From: an uncultured Eubacteriales bacterium | Lineage (GTDB): Bacteria > Bacillota > Clostridia > Peptostreptococcales > Anaerovoracaceae | Assembly: GCA_902793875.1 (NCBI GenBank) | Contig: CADBFL010000120.1 | Location: 1 to 5,656 of the forward strand | Length of the DNA: 5,656 bases | Reading direction: 5' to 3' | Program-made: the position numbers and the translations under genes | Notes under the pieces: generated by a model | Database searches by the model: none | Seen by the model: only the letters and a program-made list of their open reading frames with translations | What the model was told of the DNA's origin: nothing | In this document: one piece after another, positions 5,407 through 5,656 of the stretch | How positions within the stretch are numbered: position 1 is the stretch's first letter | How the letters are laid out: each line of letters starts with the position of its first letter

Positions 5407-5567
5407 TAAAAATCGTTTGAACGCTCCCTCCACTACGCTGACGCTTAGAAGTGGGGGATTCCTGCTTCTCAGAGAACTGCGCCTTATCCGAAGACTCAGC
5501 GTCTTACCATCTCTCCACAGGCTTGAATTCCCGTGCGACCCACGGTACTGAGTGATCATGACGGTTA
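5397..5567 (-). ncRNA. Omega-RNA (reRNA) scaffold and guide of a TnpB system
   Basis: Read on the minus strand downstream of the tnpB stop, the region folds into successive hairpins: CCGTG/CACGG (5531-5545), AAGAC/GTCTT (5491-5505), and a terminal stem of CCCCCACT with AGTGGAGGG (5425-5459 region) with one bulged base. The phrase AAGCAGGAATCCCCCACTTC is one I know from right ends of clostridial IS605-type elements. The scaffold would end at TTCAA (minus strand 5421-5417), and flanking bases 5416-5397 (ACGATTTTTACTCAGAATGG) would serve as guide. In studied TnpB systems the RNA is made from the tnpB 3' end plus the right end, and the guide is the adjoining host DNA. Here the 5' end is unknown and may lie inside tnpB. 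Guide length (about 16-20) and the exact junction are inferred. Confidence 0.6.
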
Positions 5568-5656
5568 TACTGCAGATGCAAGCATCTCCAGACCTTTTTC
5601 CAGGATGTTGATCGCTGCATTCACGTCCCGGTCGTGCTCTGCTCCGCATTCAGGGC
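5417..5656 (-). mobile_element. Right end of an IS200/IS605-type element (continues beyond the window)
   Basis: The segment contains the tnpB 3' end, about 100 bases of structured non-coding DNA, a subterminal hairpin of the type bound by TnpA (Y1) transposases, and then TTCAA. A TCAA right cleavage site is known for IS608, so the element boundary is placed at 5417/5416. The left end, any tnpA and the target motif lie outside the window, so completeness cannot be judged. The 5325-5416 flank is taken to be host sequence. Confidence 0.65.
5565..5656 (-). CDS. tnpB: TnpB (IS200/IS605 OrfB) RNA-guided nuclease, C-terminal end only
   Basis: Twenty-nine codons before a TAA (5567-5565, minus strand) encode PECGAEHDRDVNAAINILEK at their start and end in GLEMLASAV. 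This includes one Cys of the C-terminal zinc finger (the second Cys of a CPxC knuckle) and the DRDxNAAxNI block that holds the last RuvC catalytic Asp. Both are diagnostic of TnpB. TnpB is an RNA-guided DNA endonuclease that acts with the omega-RNA encoded by the element's right end. The gene enters from the right window edge, so integrity upstream cannot be assessed, but the visible end is intact and stops where full-length relatives do. Confidence 0.88.
   Translation of the reverse strand, partial: PECGAEHDRDVNAAINILEKGLEMLASAV

Noticed and set aside
5302..5649. Long minus-strand ORF (115 codons) across the IS right end
   Set aside because: It runs through the omega-RNA region and out of frame through the tnpB 3' end. 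The real tnpB frame, with its DRDVNAAINI motif, stops at 5565. It is a chance ORF.
5325..5656. CRISPR-like repeats in the right-hand hairpin-rich region
   Set aside because: There is no regularly spaced direct repeat. The hairpins are explained by the omega-RNA and IS right end.

Overview
The window looks like chromosomal DNA from an anaerobic member of the Clostridia (Bacillota). The evidence is AGGAGG-type ribosome binding sites, a BrnQ carrier, a DUF3810-type membrane protein, and a paired E2-like and PlsC-like acyltransferase set of a kind I associate with Lachnospiraceae and related families. The sequence does not let me name a genus. It ends inside an IS200/IS605-type insertion sequence.

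Left part (1-2852). A DUF3810-like membrane protein gene, cut by the window edge, and a LysR-type regulator gene lie on the minus strand. The regulator is divergent from a LIV-II (BrnQ) branched-chain amino acid carrier on the plus strand. The 229-base divergent region holds a strong promoter for the regulator, a plausible promoter for the carrier, an AT-rich 9-bp dyad between them that suits a LysR operator, and a five-codon upstream ORF reading Met-Ile-Leu-Arg-Val before the carrier. An intrinsic terminator follows the carrier.

Middle part (2831-4897). A promoter overlaps that terminator: its -35 hexamer sits in the hairpin loop. It appears to drive a compact three-gene operon. The genes are a stand-alone 2-oxoacid-dehydrogenase E2/chloramphenicol-acetyltransferase-fold protein with Glu in place of the catalytic His, a PlsC-like acyltransferase with HX4G in place of HX4D, and a small zinc-ribbon protein whose GTG start overlaps the preceding stop by four bases. 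Joint work on acyl groups or lipids is an inference from gene order and family.

Right part (4898-5656). A well-initiated 104-residue protein carries a near-ideal double-glycine leader with hydrophobic residues at -15, -12, -7 and -4. It looks like a secreted or processed peptide precursor of unrecognised core type. About 90 bases downstream lies the right end of an IS200/IS605-type element: the last 29 codons of TnpB on the minus strand, and a structured omega-RNA region ending in TTCAA. The adjoining 20 bases (5397-5416) would be the guide. They overlap one arm of a branched hairpin structure that follows the precursor gene.
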